Origin: Gemmatimonadota bacterium
GTDB taxonomy: Bacteria > Gemmatimonadota > Gemmatimonadetes > Longimicrobiales > Gaopeijiaceae
Assembly: GCA_022560615.1 (NCBI GenBank)
Contig: JADFSR010000002.1
Span: 62,001-126,000, forward strand
Reading direction: 5' to 3'
DNA: 64,000 nt
Shown piece after piece: positions 9,261 to 18,096 of this stretch. Under the pieces are notes generated by a model. That model worked only from the letters and a program-made list of their open reading frames with translations. It made no database searches and was not told the origin of the DNA. The translations under genes were made by a program, and so were the position numbers. Every line of letters begins with the position of its first letter. Positions within the stretch are counted from its first letter, which is position 1.

Positions 9261-10622
9261 ATGTCCAAGCCGAAAGACGGAAGCTCCACGGCCGAGGCCA
9301 CCGAAGCGGCCAGACGACCGACGAGTCGCCTCCCTATGGAAGACAGCGCGGTCGATGCGCCGCCCGCGGTCCCGAGCGCGATGGAGTACGACTATACCAA
9401 CTTCTATTTCGGCTCCGGGAGCGACGCGTTCGCCCTCTTGGAACCGTTCGACGACTGGTGGCGTGAGGTCAAGCCGTCCGGCTACTACCTCTACGAGTTG
9501 CCGCTGCACTCCCAGCCGGGGACTCGGGTCGACGTCGAGGACACGCATACGGGCGAAATCCGCCGCGGCCTCGTCAACTTCGCCTCCTACAACTACCTCG
9601 GGCTATCGTATCGTCCGGAGGTCAAGCAGGCGATCAAGGACGCCGTGGATATCTACGGCGGTGGCTCGTCGGGCTCGCCCATTCTGAGCGGGACGACCGT
9701 CCTACACCAACAGCTCGCCGAGGAAGTCGCCGCGTTCAAAGGCAAGGAGGCGGCCTTGATCTTCCCCACGGGCTACAGCGCCAACGTGGGAACGATCGCC
9801 GGGCTGATGCGCTCCGGTGACCTGATCGTGGCTGACCAGTTCGCACACGCCAGCGTGGTCGACGGGATGATCCTGTCAAAGGCAAAGTCGCGCTTCTTCC
9901 GCCACAACCGCGTCGACGACCTCGAGAGCAAGCTGAAGGGCTTCGATGGCAAGAAGCTGGTGATCGTCGAAGGTGTGTATTCGATGGACGGTGACGTGCC
10001 GCCGCTCGCCGAGATCGTCGAGGTGTGCAGGAAGTACGGTGCCCGCATCATGATCGACGAGGCGCACTCTGCGTTCATCTACGGAGAGACCGGCAAGGGT
10101 GTCGTCGAGGACCAAGGCTTCGACGACGAGATCGACATCCATCTCGGCACGTTCTCGAAGAGCCTCGGCGGCCAGGGCGGCTACACCGCCGGCTCGCACA
10201 AGCTGATCAACTACCTGCGCGGCTTCTCACGCTCCCGCGTCTTCTCCTGTGCGCTTTCGCCCGTCGTGGTTGCAGGCGTCCTGAAGGCGCTGGAGTTGGC
10301 ACGTACCGAGCCCGAGCTGCGCGCCAAGCTGTGGGAAAACGTCGCCTACATGCAGAAGCTTCTCGCGGACGCAGAGGTCCCGATCGGGGACTCCACTTCG
10401 CAGGTCATCCCGATCATGGTCCGGGACGACGCGCGTGTCCTCCAGATGGGTGAGGACATCTTCCGCGAAGGTGTCTACATCAACCCCGTGAGGTACCCGG
10501 CGGTCGGCAAGCACAAGTCGCGCTTCCGCATGTCGATCTCGGCGGCGCACTCGAAGGAAGAATTGGAGGAAGGCGTAGCCGCCATGGTGCGGGTCCTCCG
10601 CAGGTACGACGTATGTCCGTAG
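9261..10622 (+). CDS. Alpha-oxoamine synthase (serine palmitoyltransferase/AONS family)
   Basis: A 453-residue fold-type I PLP enzyme expected to condense an amino acid with an acyl thioester, with loss of CO2. It has an unusually long N-terminus: about 35 disordered residues, then a domain with FDDWWREVKPSGYYLYE. The core shows FASYNYLGLS, GGGSSGSPILSGT, FPTGYSANVGT, EGVYSMDGD, MIDEAHSAF, and the Schiff-base lysine in HLGTFSKSLGGQGGY near residue 300. A start at the Met before EYDYTNFYFG is also possible. The stop overlaps the next gene by 10 bp. A sphingoid-base pathway is one option; the substrate is not determined. Confidence 0.85.
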   Translation: MSKPKDGSSTAEATEAARRPTSRLPMEDSAVDAPPAVPSAMEYDYTNFYFGSGSDAFALLEPFDDWWREVKPSGYYLYELPLHSQPGTRVDVEDTHTGEIRRGLVNFASYNYLGLSYRPEVKQAIKDAVDIYGGGSSGSPILSGTTVLHQQLAEEVAAFKGKEAALIFPTGYSANVGTIAGLMRSGDLIVADQFAHASVVDGMILSKAKSRFFRHNRVDDLESKLKGFDGKKLVIVEGVYSMDGDVPPLAEIVEVCRKYGARIMIDEAHSAFIYGETGKGVVEDQGFDDEIDIHLGTFSKSLGGQGGYTAGSHKLINYLRGFSRSRVFSCALSPVVVAGVLKALELARTEPELRAKLWENVAYMQKLLADAEVPIGDSTSQVIPIMVRDDARVLQMGEDIFREGVYINPVRYPAVGKHKSRFRMSISAAHSKEELEEGVAAMVRVLRRYDVCP

Positions 10623-11275
10623 GAATCTATCGCTTTCGCTCAGGCGTCAGCGCGTTCTTCGAGATGGCGACGGCGGACGCGCGCGCGGTGCTGCCAGAGC
10701 ACCTCGAACCGATCGAGGTGACCCACCAGCGAAGCGTGCTCTCAGTCACAGCCTTCCTCTTCGACGACAGCGTGGTGGGCCCTTATACCGAGTTGATGTT
10801 CTCGGTGATCGTGCCGCCGTTGGTCGCGGAGTGGGGCCAGCACGCGAAAGCGGCCTTCTTCCCGTTCCTCGCCGCCACGAGCTCCGCGGAGGCGCGCCGC
10901 ATCAAGTCCGAGCGCTTCCACTTCCCGTACCACCCCGAGAACATTGATGCGCAGTTCATCGAGACCAGCGATAAGCTGCGGGTTCGTATCTTCGGCGGCG
11001 GTGATCCGATCATGGACCTCAGCGTTACCCAGGGCGCGTGGGAGACCACGACGCATCTACTGCAGGGCTTCATGATGAACGGGGACCAACGGCTCCGCAC
11101 CACGCTGCAGATCAGCGGGGACTACACCGTGCACGAGAACGAGCAAGGGGAGATGAAGCTCTTCCCTCACTCGATGACCGCGGACCACTTCCTAGGCGAC
11201 GTCTCCGAGTCTCCGTTCCGCGAGCACTGGTTCAAGAACGGAACCGAGGTCTTCCACAAGCTCGAAGCATTTTAG
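10613..11275 (+). CDS. Possible acetoacetate-decarboxylase-fold protein
   Basis: A 220-residue soluble protein. The opening (FFEMATADARAVLPEHLEP) and the VVGPYTELMFSVIVPP block recall the acetoacetate decarboxylase superfamily, whose members decarboxylate or cyclise beta-keto acids. I cannot place the catalytic Schiff-base lysine with confidence, so the activity is open. The gene starts inside the oxoamine synthase gene (10-bp overlap), which argues that the two proteins act together, for instance on the beta-keto product of the synthase. Family assignment is tentative; an uncharacterised fold is the alternative. Confidence 0.5.
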   Translation: MSVGIYRFRSGVSAFFEMATADARAVLPEHLEPIEVTHQRSVLSVTAFLFDDSVVGPYTELMFSVIVPPLVAEWGQHAKAAFFPFLAATSSAEARRIKSERFHFPYHPENIDAQFIETSDKLRVRIFGGGDPIMDLSVTQGAWETTTHLLQGFMMNGDQRLRTTLQISGDYTVHENEQGEMKLFPHSMTADHFLGDVSESPFREHWFKNGTEVFHKLEAF

Positions 11276-11309
11276 AACGTCGCGAAGGCCCTCATACCCG
11301 GAGCTCCTC

Positions 11310-11711
11310 ATGGCCCACCTCCTGACCCGCCTCGGCGTCATTGCCGTAGCACTGACACTCATCGCGCTTCCGCTAGCCGCGCAAGACGTCGACGTCACAG
11401 GCAACTGGGAGCTCTCCTTCCAGGACCCGCAGGGAGGCGGAGCGGTGACCCTCTATTTGGCCCTGGTGCAGGAAGGCACTACGGTGACGGGGACGGTAGA
11501 ACTGAGCGCGGTGCCAGACGCCCGAATATCCAACGGCATGGTCGACGGGTCGACGCTGTCTTTCGGACTCGATGTACTCTACGAGGGCCAGTGGTACACG
11601 CTGGGGGTGGGCGGCGCCGTGGATGGCGACTCCGTCACCGGGTACATCGAGCTGCCCGAAGGCGCCGGCTCCATACCGTTCACAGGGGCGCGGGCGGAAG
11701 GGATCGGGTAG
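11310..11711 (+). CDS. Small secreted protein of unknown function
   Basis: A 133-residue protein with a Sec signal (LLTRLGVIAVALTLIALPLAA, cleavage after AAQ). The mature part, about 110 residues, is rich in beta-strand patterns (VTGNWELSFQ, VTLYLALVQEGTTVTGTVEL, GYIELPEGAGSIPF) and suggests a small beta-barrel or lipocalin-like sheet. It lies 34 bp after the decarboxylase-fold gene on the same strand and may be co-transcribed. No catalytic motif is visible. Confidence 0.65.
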   Translation: MAHLLTRLGVIAVALTLIALPLAAQDVDVTGNWELSFQDPQGGGAVTLYLALVQEGTTVTGTVELSAVPDARISNGMVDGSTLSFGLDVLYEGQWYTLGVGGAVDGDSVTGYIELPEGAGSIPFTGARAEGIG

Positions 11712-11764
11712 GGAGGGCTCGGGCGCTGTAGGACAGGCCGGTCCGCCACCCTATTCTGGTCGGG

Positions 11765-12481
11765 ATGATTCTGCCCGACCTCGACACCCGTCACCGCCGA
11801 CCGGAGCTCATGGATGCTCCGAGTCTCGCACCCGCGCGACGAGCCAGCGCCCTGCGCGCGCTCGCTCGCGTGAACGCGCTATCGCGCGTGGCTCACAGGA
11901 TCTGGGCCGAGATCCATGGACTGCACAACGCCGGGGCCCCTCGGACGATCCGCGTTCTGGACATCGCCTGCGGAGGTGGGGACGTCGTGGTCTCGCTCGC
12001 CCGCCGGGCGGCTCGCTCCGGTCTCGACCTCGAGGTGCACGGCTGCGACGTGAGCATGGCGGCGCTGGAAGTCGCACGCGAGAACTCTGAGCGTGCCGGC
12101 GTCCGGGCGCACTTCTTCGAGCTGGATGCGCTGCAAGGAGGAATTCCCGACAGCTACGACGTCGTGTGCTCGTCGCTCTTTCTCCACCACCTGGACGAGC
12201 ACGAGGCTGTCGCCCTGCTCAAGGCGATGGCCGAAGGGACACGTCGCACCCTGTTGGTTCAGGACCTGCGGCGAACCGTCGCGGGATACCTTCTCGCCTT
12301 CGGCGTGCTCAGGGTGATCTCACGGTCGGAGGTAGCCCACACGGACGGACCCCGCTCGGTGGAGGGGGCCTTCTCGTTGGAGGAGGCGCGCGATCTCGCG
12401 CGCCGCGCAGGACTCGACGGTGCGCGCGTCGAGGCGTGCTGGCCCCAGCGCTTCCAGCTGACGTGGCGGCGCGGCGCGTGA
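11765..12481 (+). CDS. Class I SAM-dependent methyltransferase of the polyketide operon
   Basis: A 238-residue methyltransferase with motif I VLDIACGGGDVVVSLAR, motif II LEVHGCDVSMAALEVAR, and SLFLHHLDEHEAV. Its stop overlaps the flavoprotein start by 4 bases (GTGA), and that gene in turn overlaps the type III PKS gene, so the three should be translated together. By analogy with the Streptomyces srsABC set, the likely substrate is a phenolic ring made by the PKS, methylated on O or C. The start at 11765 gives a natural-length N-terminus; other starts are not excluded. Confidence 0.82.
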   Translation: MILPDLDTRHRRPELMDAPSLAPARRASALRALARVNALSRVAHRIWAEIHGLHNAGAPRTIRVLDIACGGGDVVVSLARRAARSGLDLEVHGCDVSMAALEVARENSERAGVRAHFFELDALQGGIPDSYDVVCSSLFLHHLDEHEAVALLKAMAEGTRRTLLVQDLRRTVAGYLLAFGVLRVISRSEVAHTDGPRSVEGAFSLEEARDLARRAGLDGARVEACWPQRFQLTWRRGA

Positions 12482-13644
12482 GCGCGATCGACACTTCGAC
12501 CGACGTCGTGTATGACGCCGTTTACGACGCCGTCGTGGTAGGCGCCGGTCCCGCAGGCACGATGACCGCCCTCGAGCTCGCCCGGCGTGATCTCTCGGTG
12601 CTGGTGGTCGAACGTCAGCCGATGCCACGCTGGAAGGTTTGCGGTGCCTGTTTGAGCCCGGGGACCCTGGAGCTACTCGGCGAGGCGGGCCTCCCCGAGC
12701 CACCGGACGGCGTACCGCTCCGGCGCCTTCGCCTCGCCGCGTGGTCCACTCAGGCGTGCGTGCCGTTGAGCGGCTCGATGGCCGTATCGAGGCGCTCCTT
12801 CGACCAAATGCTGCTGAGCGCCGCCCGGAAAGCCGGCGTCGTGGCGATGACACCGGCGCGCGCCCGCCTCGGGCCGATCGACGGCAGCACGCGCATCGTC
12901 CGGATAGAGCGGGCGGAGGGCGATCTAGAGGTTGCGGCGCGCGTGGTCATCGATGCAGGTGGACTCGGTGGCGGGCTGTCTGCGGCAAAAGGCGGCGGCG
13001 GCGACAGGCTCACGCCCGGCTCGCGCATCGGTGTTGGTGCGGTGTTCGCACCGGACACCGCGGCGTACGCACGCGGCGAGATTCACATGGTCGTGGGTGA
13101 AGGCGGATACGTCGGACTCGTCCGGGTCGCGGACGGCAGCCTGACCGTCGCAGCCGCGCTCGATCCCTCATGGCTGAGGGAGCATGCCTCACCCGGTGAC
13201 GCGGTCGCGGCACTGCTGCGCACCGCAGGCTCTCCCACGTTGCCGGAGCGTCCGTCGGTGGGATGGAAAGGCACGCGCGCGCTGACGAGATCCCCACGGA
13301 CGCGGGGCCGAGAGCGCGTCTTCGCGGTAGGCGACGCCGCCGGCTACGTGGAGCCGTTCACCGGAGAGGGTATCTCCTGGGCACTCGCGGGAGCCCGCGC
13401 GCTCGCCCCACTCGCGGCGCGAGCGGCCCGAGGGTGGGATCCCGCGCTGCTCGTGGCGTGGGATCGAGCCCACTCGCAGTCGATGGCGCGGGCGCAGAGG
13501 CTCTGCCGCGCGGTGGCGTGGACGTCCCGCCGGCCACGGCTCGTGCTTTCCACGTTACGCCTCCTGGCGCGTCTGCCGGCCGTGGCGGGTCCGTTCGTAC
13601 GCCGCGCCGGCGCGGCGCCGGTCGTACGCCTGTCGGTGTCATGA
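12478..13644 (+). CDS. FAD-dependent oxidoreductase (geranylgeranyl-reductase/hydroxylase-like)
   Basis: A 388-residue flavoprotein. The FAD-binding GxGxxG is VVVGAGPAGTMTALELARR near residue 16, followed by the PRWKVCGACL motif shared with geranylgeranyl reductase-like enzymes, and VGDAAGYVEPFTGEGISWAL for the ribityl site. I chose the GTG at 12478 because it makes a 4-base overlap with the methyltransferase stop; the longer frame to 12166 runs inside that gene. Its stop overlaps the PKS ATG by 4 bases. Likely role: ring hydroxylation or reduction of the polyketide product. Confidence 0.85.
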   Translation: MSAIDTSTDVVYDAVYDAVVVGAGPAGTMTALELARRDLSVLVVERQPMPRWKVCGACLSPGTLELLGEAGLPEPPDGVPLRRLRLAAWSTQACVPLSGSMAVSRRSFDQMLLSAARKAGVVAMTPARARLGPIDGSTRIVRIERAEGDLEVAARVVIDAGGLGGGLSAAKGGGGDRLTPGSRIGVGAVFAPDTAAYARGEIHMVVGEGGYVGLVRVADGSLTVAAALDPSWLREHASPGDAVAALLRTAGSPTLPERPSVGWKGTRALTRSPRTRGRERVFAVGDAAGYVEPFTGEGISWALAGARALAPLAARAARGWDPALLVAWDRAHSQSMARAQRLCRAVAWTSRRPRLVLSTLRLLARLPAVAGPFVRRAGAAPVVRLSVS

Positions 13645-14735
13645 GCCTGCTCCTTACCGGGTTCGGCACTTCGGTACCCGAGCACGCGATCGCGCAGACG
13701 GACGCTGCCGAGATCGGTGCCCGCTTCGCCGCGCTGGACCCGAAGCGCGCAGGGACGATCCGAGCGCTCTACCGGAAGACCGGCGTGCGCAAGCGTCACA
13801 GCGTACTACTCGAAAGAGCCGAAGGCCCGCCGATGGACCGACAGTCGTTCTACGAGGAGGCTGTCGACAAGGACGACCTCGGCCCGTCCACAGAGCTCCG
13901 GATGAGGCGCTACGAGGCCGACGCGCCGGCGCTCGCGGAGGCCGCCGCGCGCGCGGCACTTCGGGACGCCGCACTCGAAGCGAAGGAGCTCACCCACGTC
14001 GTGACGGTCTCGTGCACGGGCTTCTTTTCTCCGGGGCTCGACGCGGTGCTCATCGACCGGCTGGGGCTCTCGCCTGGCGTCGAACGCACGCACATCGGCT
14101 TCATGGGGTGCCACGGCGCGCTCAACGGGCTGCGTGTGGCGGCATCGTTCACGGGCGCGAACCCGGACGCCCGGGTGCTCGTGTCGGCGGTGGAGTTGTG
14201 CACGCTGCACTTCGCCTACGGTCGGGACCCCCAACTCGTGGTGGCCAACGCGCTCTTCGCCGACGGTGCCGCCGCGGTGGTGGGCGTCTCCGACGACGGC
14301 GAGAACACGGGCGCGTGGCGGGTGCTCGCAAACGGCACGCTGCTCATGCCCGATTCCGCGGACGCGATGTCGTGGCGCATCGGCGACCACGGCTTCCGCA
14401 TGACGCTTTCGGCCACTGTACCCGACCTCATCGGGGCACACCTGTCGGGATGGCTCGAGCAGTGGCTCGGTCAGCACGGGCTCGGGTTCGACGACGTGGC
14501 ATCCTGGGCCGTGCACCCGGGGGGGCCGCGCGTGCTGAGCGCGGTGGTCGACGCCGTCGGGCTGACGAACGGCGCGATGGAGGTCTCACGCGACGTGCTC
14601 GCCGAATACGGCAACATGTCCTCGGCCACCGTGCTCTTCATCCTCGACAGACTGCGTCGGCGCGATGCCCCGCGTCCCTGCGTGGCGCTCGCCTTCGGGC
14701 CGGGCCTCGTGGTCGAAGCGGTCCTGTTCGGCTGA
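13641..14735 (+). CDS. Type III polyketide synthase (chalcone/alkylresorcinol synthase family)
   Basis: A 364-residue homodimeric ketosynthase that uses malonyl-CoA extenders without an acyl carrier protein. The complete triad is visible: Cys125 (VTVSCTGFFSPG), His292 (WAVHPGGPRVL) and Asn325 (EYGNMSSATVLF), with the C-terminal AFGPGL loop at 351-356. The ATG at 13641 overlaps the flavoprotein stop, making it third in an overlapping operon. Comparable gene sets make alkylresorcinols or alkylpyrones from fatty acyl starters. It could equally accept another starter, so no product is named. Confidence 0.93.
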   Translation: MSLLLTGFGTSVPEHAIAQTDAAEIGARFAALDPKRAGTIRALYRKTGVRKRHSVLLERAEGPPMDRQSFYEEAVDKDDLGPSTELRMRRYEADAPALAEAAARAALRDAALEAKELTHVVTVSCTGFFSPGLDAVLIDRLGLSPGVERTHIGFMGCHGALNGLRVAASFTGANPDARVLVSAVELCTLHFAYGRDPQLVVANALFADGAAAVVGVSDDGENTGAWRVLANGTLLMPDSADAMSWRIGDHGFRMTLSATVPDLIGAHLSGWLEQWLGQHGLGFDDVASWAVHPGGPRVLSAVVDAVGLTNGAMEVSRDVLAEYGNMSSATVLFILDRLRRRDAPRPCVALAFGPGLVVEAVLFG

Positions 14736-14759
14736 GCCTCAGCGCCGCATCTTGGCGGC

Positions 14760-16676
14760 ATGATCCAGCGGACTGAAATCCATCGCCTGACGCTGTCGCT
14801 CATCGCCCTCTTCTGGGCGGCCCCCATCCTTGCGCAGGACGGTGCGAGGAACGGCGAGTGGCCTGCGTACGCCGCCGACGGCGGGAGCACCAAGTATTCG
14901 GCTCTCTCTCAGGTCGATCGCGACAACGTGGGGAGCCTCGAGATCGCCTGGCGCTGGCAGGCCGAGAACTTCGGCCCCGAGCCCGAGTTCAACTACCGCG
15001 TCACGCCGATCATGGTCGACGGCGTGCTCTACACCACGGCCGGGTACCGGCGGGCTGTCGTCGCGATCGATGCCGCGAGCGGCGAAACGCTCTGGATGTA
15101 TCGCATGGACGAGGGCGTCCGCACGGACTATGCGCCCCGGGTCAGTTCGGGGCGGGGCGTGTCGTACTGGAAGGATGGGCCCGACGAGCGGATCTTCGTG
15201 ATCACCCCCGGCTACCATCTGGTCGCACTGGATGCCAGGACAGGACGCCCTGTGCCAGCGTTCGGGCAGTCCGGCGTGGTCGACTTGAAGAGCGGCCTGG
15301 ACCGACCGGTGGATCCCATCGAGGCAACGATCGGATCGAGCTCCCCTCCCGTCGTCTCGAACGGCGTGGTCGTGGTCGGTGCGGCGATGCTCACGGGGCT
15401 CAACCCGGTGAGCAGGGAGAACACGCCTGGCTTCGTACGCGGCTACGATGCACGGACCGGGGAGCGCCTGTGGATCTTCCACACGATTCCTCTGCCCGGC
15501 GAGCTCGGACACGATACGTGGGAGAACGAGTCGTGGCGCTACACCGGCAACGCCGGAGTGTGGGCGCCCTTCTCGGTCGACGAGGAGCTCGGCTTCGTCT
15601 ACCTGCCCACCGAAGCCGCGACCGGCGACTACTACGGCGGTCATCGACTCGGGGACAACCTCTTCACGCAGAGCCTGGTGTGCCTCGACATCCTGACCGG
15701 AGAGCGAGTCTGGCACTTCCAGATGGTCCACCACGGGATCTGGGACTACGACAATCCGGCGCCGCCGATCCTCGTGGACGTCACGGTGGACGGCACACCG
15801 ATCAAGGCCGTCGTTCAGGTCACGAAACAGGCCTTCGCCTACGTCTTCGATCGCCTGACCGGCGAGCCGATCTGGCCGATCGAGGAGCGGCCCGTACCCA
15901 GGAGTGACGTCCCCGGCGAGCGCACCTCACCGACGCAGCCATTCCCGAGCAAGCCCGCGCCCTTCGACCTGCAAGGGATCACGGTCGACGACCTGATCGA
16001 CTTCACGCCCGAGCTGAGGGCCGAAGCCGTCGAGATCGCCTCGCAGTACCGGATGGGCCCCCTCTTCACACCGCCCTCGCTCGAGGGTGCCGTGGACGGT
16101 CCCAAGGGGCTCATCCAGTCCCCCGGGCAGGGCGGTGGCGCGAACTGGGAGGGCGCCGCGGTCGACGTGGAGAGCGGAGTCCTCTACGTAGCGTCGATCA
16201 CGAGGCCCATCGTGAGGGGCCTGTTCAACGATCCCGAGCAGTCGGACATGAACTACATCGATGCGCGTTGGCGCCTCGAGGGACCGCAGGGCCTGCCGCT
16301 CATCAAGCCTCCCTGGGGCAGAGTGACGGCGATCGACTTGAACACCGGCGAGCACTTGTGGATGGTTCCGAACGGCGACACTCCGGACTTCGTACGCGAT
16401 CATCCCGCGCTGGAGGGCGTCGATGTCCCCAAGACCGGGGAAGCGCGACGCGCCGGCTCGATGGTCACGCCGACGCTGCTCTTCGTCGCCGGTGGGGGCG
16501 CGCCATGGTTGAGGGCATACGACAAGCGGACGGGCGATACCGTCGCGGAGATCGAGCTACCAGCCGGAGCCACGGGCACGCCGATGACCTACATGGTCGA
16601 TGGCCGCCAGTACATCGTCGTAGCGGTGGGTGGGCCCGGTCACCCGGCGGAGCTGGTGGCACTGACAGCGCGCTGA
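14760..16676 (+). CDS. PQQ-dependent dehydrogenase, secreted
   Basis: A 638-residue periplasmic quinoprotein with a Sec signal (LTLSLIALFWAAPILAQ). The eight-bladed propeller begins at EWPAYAADGGSTKYSALSQVDRDNV. Family motifs include VVAIDAASGETLW, VVALD-type blade repeats, GELGHDTWENESWRYTG, YLPTEAATGDYYGG, WHFQMVHHGIWDYDNPAPP and GGGANWEGAAVD, as in membrane-type glucose dehydrogenases, but without their N-terminal membrane helices. It begins 24 bp after the PKS gene. Whether it belongs to that operon is unclear. The substrate, an alcohol or sugar, cannot be told. Confidence 0.85.
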   Translation: MIQRTEIHRLTLSLIALFWAAPILAQDGARNGEWPAYAADGGSTKYSALSQVDRDNVGSLEIAWRWQAENFGPEPEFNYRVTPIMVDGVLYTTAGYRRAVVAIDAASGETLWMYRMDEGVRTDYAPRVSSGRGVSYWKDGPDERIFVITPGYHLVALDARTGRPVPAFGQSGVVDLKSGLDRPVDPIEATIGSSSPPVVSNGVVVVGAAMLTGLNPVSRENTPGFVRGYDARTGERLWIFHTIPLPGELGHDTWENESWRYTGNAGVWAPFSVDEELGFVYLPTEAATGDYYGGHRLGDNLFTQSLVCLDILTGERVWHFQMVHHGIWDYDNPAPPILVDVTVDGTPIKAVVQVTKQAFAYVFDRLTGEPIWPIEERPVPRSDVPGERTSPTQPFPSKPAPFDLQGITVDDLIDFTPELRAEAVEIASQYRMGPLFTPPSLEGAVDGPKGLIQSPGQGGGANWEGAAVDVESGVLYVASITRPIVRGLFNDPEQSDMNYIDARWRLEGPQGLPLIKPPWGRVTAIDLNTGEHLWMVPNGDTPDFVRDHPALEGVDVPKTGEARRAGSMVTPTLLFVAGGGAPWLRAYDKRTGDTVAEIELPAGATGTPMTYMVDGRQYIVVAVGGPGHPAELVALTAR

Positions 16677-16744
16677 GGGCGGCCGTCGGGGGGGGCAGAT
16701 CAAGACGGGGGACCCAGCCAGGCTTCACGACCGGCTTCCGGCAG

Positions 16745-16756
16745 GTATACGTATAC
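16745..16756. repeat. AT-rich perfect palindrome at the edge of the mobile region
   Basis: GTATACGTATAC is self-complementary, and a second TACGTA lies 15 bp further on. This AT-rich patch separates the dehydrogenase gene from the decayed IS91 transposase and may mark an element boundary. Confidence 0.4.
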
Positions 16757-16919
16757 TCGCTTCTGATATATACGTATGCTGTTGCGCCCTTCTCTGGGGC
16801 TGGCGGTCAAGGCACACGCTCGCTACACGCCGTCGGCTCGTGTCTTGGCCGCCAGCGTCCGCACGAGACCTCGCCCGCTCGCCCATGGTAACGCCCCGGG
16901 TTCGGGGGCAAGCTCCGCG

Positions 16920-17515
16920 ATGGCGACCCCGGCGCAGCGCCTCCACCGATACCGACACACCCCGGCCCGTACACCCGACTGGGCCGGCTCCCGGCACGTC
17001 TACCGACCGCGCCGGCCTACCACCACGCCGCTCTACCCGGTGGTGCAGCATCATCTAGAGACGTTCCTCGCTCAAGCCACCGAGAGCGATCCCATGGGCT
17101 ACGGTGTGCCCTCGTGGGTGGAGAAGGATCTAAGGGACCACGCTTCGCGCGGTGCCCCCTCCGCTGCGGCATCCTCGCCCACGGGTTTGCTCGCGTACGG
17201 TGTGACGACTGTGGCCACGAGCGGCTGCTCGCGTTCTCATGCGCGACGCGGGGCGTCTGCCCGTCATGTAATACGCGCCGCATGGCCGAGGTCGCGGCCC
17301 ACGTCACCGATCACGTGCTGCCCCACCTTCCTTGTGCGACAGTGGGTGCTGAGCCTTCCGAAGCGGCTCCGTACCTTCCTGGAGGGCAGCCCCGACATCG
17401 CCGGGGCGGTCCTGCGGATCTTCATCCGTGCCATCCGCACGACCCTGTGGCGCACGAGCGTGCCGTGGAGCAGCTTGTTGCGGGGCTTGGCCACCGGATC
17501 TCCCTGTTACCTAGT
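16920..17515 (+). pseudogene. N-terminal part of an IS91-family transposase, frameshifted
   Basis: The reading jumps frame twice. Frame 3 gives a start at 16920 and the helix PLYPVVQHHLETFLAQA. Frame 2 then gives the zinc-binding region LRCGILAHGFARVRCDDCGHE...CPSCNTRRM. Frame 3 resumes with VRQWVLSLPKRLR and AGAVLRIFIRAIRTTL. The second shift is an extra T near 17332, because the related copy at 19318 lacks it. Homology stops near 17515, before the catalytic HUH part. That missing part is found, in the same orientation, at 26320-27307. Confidence 0.85.
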
Positions 17516-17522
17516 TAGACTG

Positions 17523-17551
17523 GGTATCCAGGAGTATGCGGCATGGATACC
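17523..17551. repeat. Inverted repeat after the IS91 fragment
   Basis: GGTATCCA (17523-17530) and TGGATACC (17544-17551) form a perfect 8-bp inverted repeat with a 13-nt loop, inside an AT-richer stretch containing further TACCTAG/TAGAC echoes. It sits where the transposase homology ends, so it may be the relic of an element end. Confidence 0.4.
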
Positions 17552-17623
17552 TAGACAGTCAAGGTATAGGACAGTGTGGGGCGCTCGGAGGTTGCGACGG
17601 GCTCTCGACGGACTGTTGCGGAG

Positions 17624-17885
17624 TCCGGCTCAGCCCCGCCCGGCGATCTCCCTCACGCGGTCTTCACCCAGGACCGCGTCGAGCTCCCGAACCAGGCGCT
17701 CGGCGTCCGCGAGCGAGAGGGGCCGGGGTGGCTTGATCTTGATGACGTTGTGATCGGGGCCGTCGGCGCTGAGCAGTATACCCAAGTCCTTCATTCGCTC
17801 GACGACGTAGGACGCGACCTCCGCAGATGGCGTCTTCGTCTCGCGGTCCGTGACGAACTCGACACCTAGGAAGAGGCCGAGACCG
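17624..17885. repeat. 262-bp direct repeat, copy A
   Basis: Aligns without gaps to 19056-19317 with about 12 mismatches by eye. It covers the aminotransferase C-terminal coding end. Beyond 17885 copy A continues in aminotransferase sequence. Confidence 0.85.
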
Positions 17886-17983
17886 CGGACGTCGCCGATG
17901 ACTTCGTGCCGCCCCGCGAGCGACGCGAGTCCCTCCGTCAGCCGCTGCGCTGGACGCACCGCGCGGTGACGGGAGTGTCGCAC
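17630..17983 (-). pseudogene. C-terminal fragment of a class III aminotransferase (copy A)
   Basis: The 117-residue frame carries only the end of a PLP class III (AGXT2-like) aminotransferase: VIGDVRGLGLFLGVEFVTDRETKTP, then MKDLGILLSADGPDHNVIKIKPP and ERLVRELDAVLGE. The PLP-binding lysine region is absent, so it cannot be active. It lies just beyond the IS91 N-terminal fragment. A near-identical segment recurs 1,432 bp downstream. Confidence 0.75.
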
Positions 17984-18096
17984 GATGACCGCTTTTGTCT
18001 GAACCTGGCGCTTGCCTCACACATTCACGATGCGACATCATTACGTACCGGCTCATGGATGGGGTTGCCGAGCAGGAGAACGGTCGGAGGCATACG

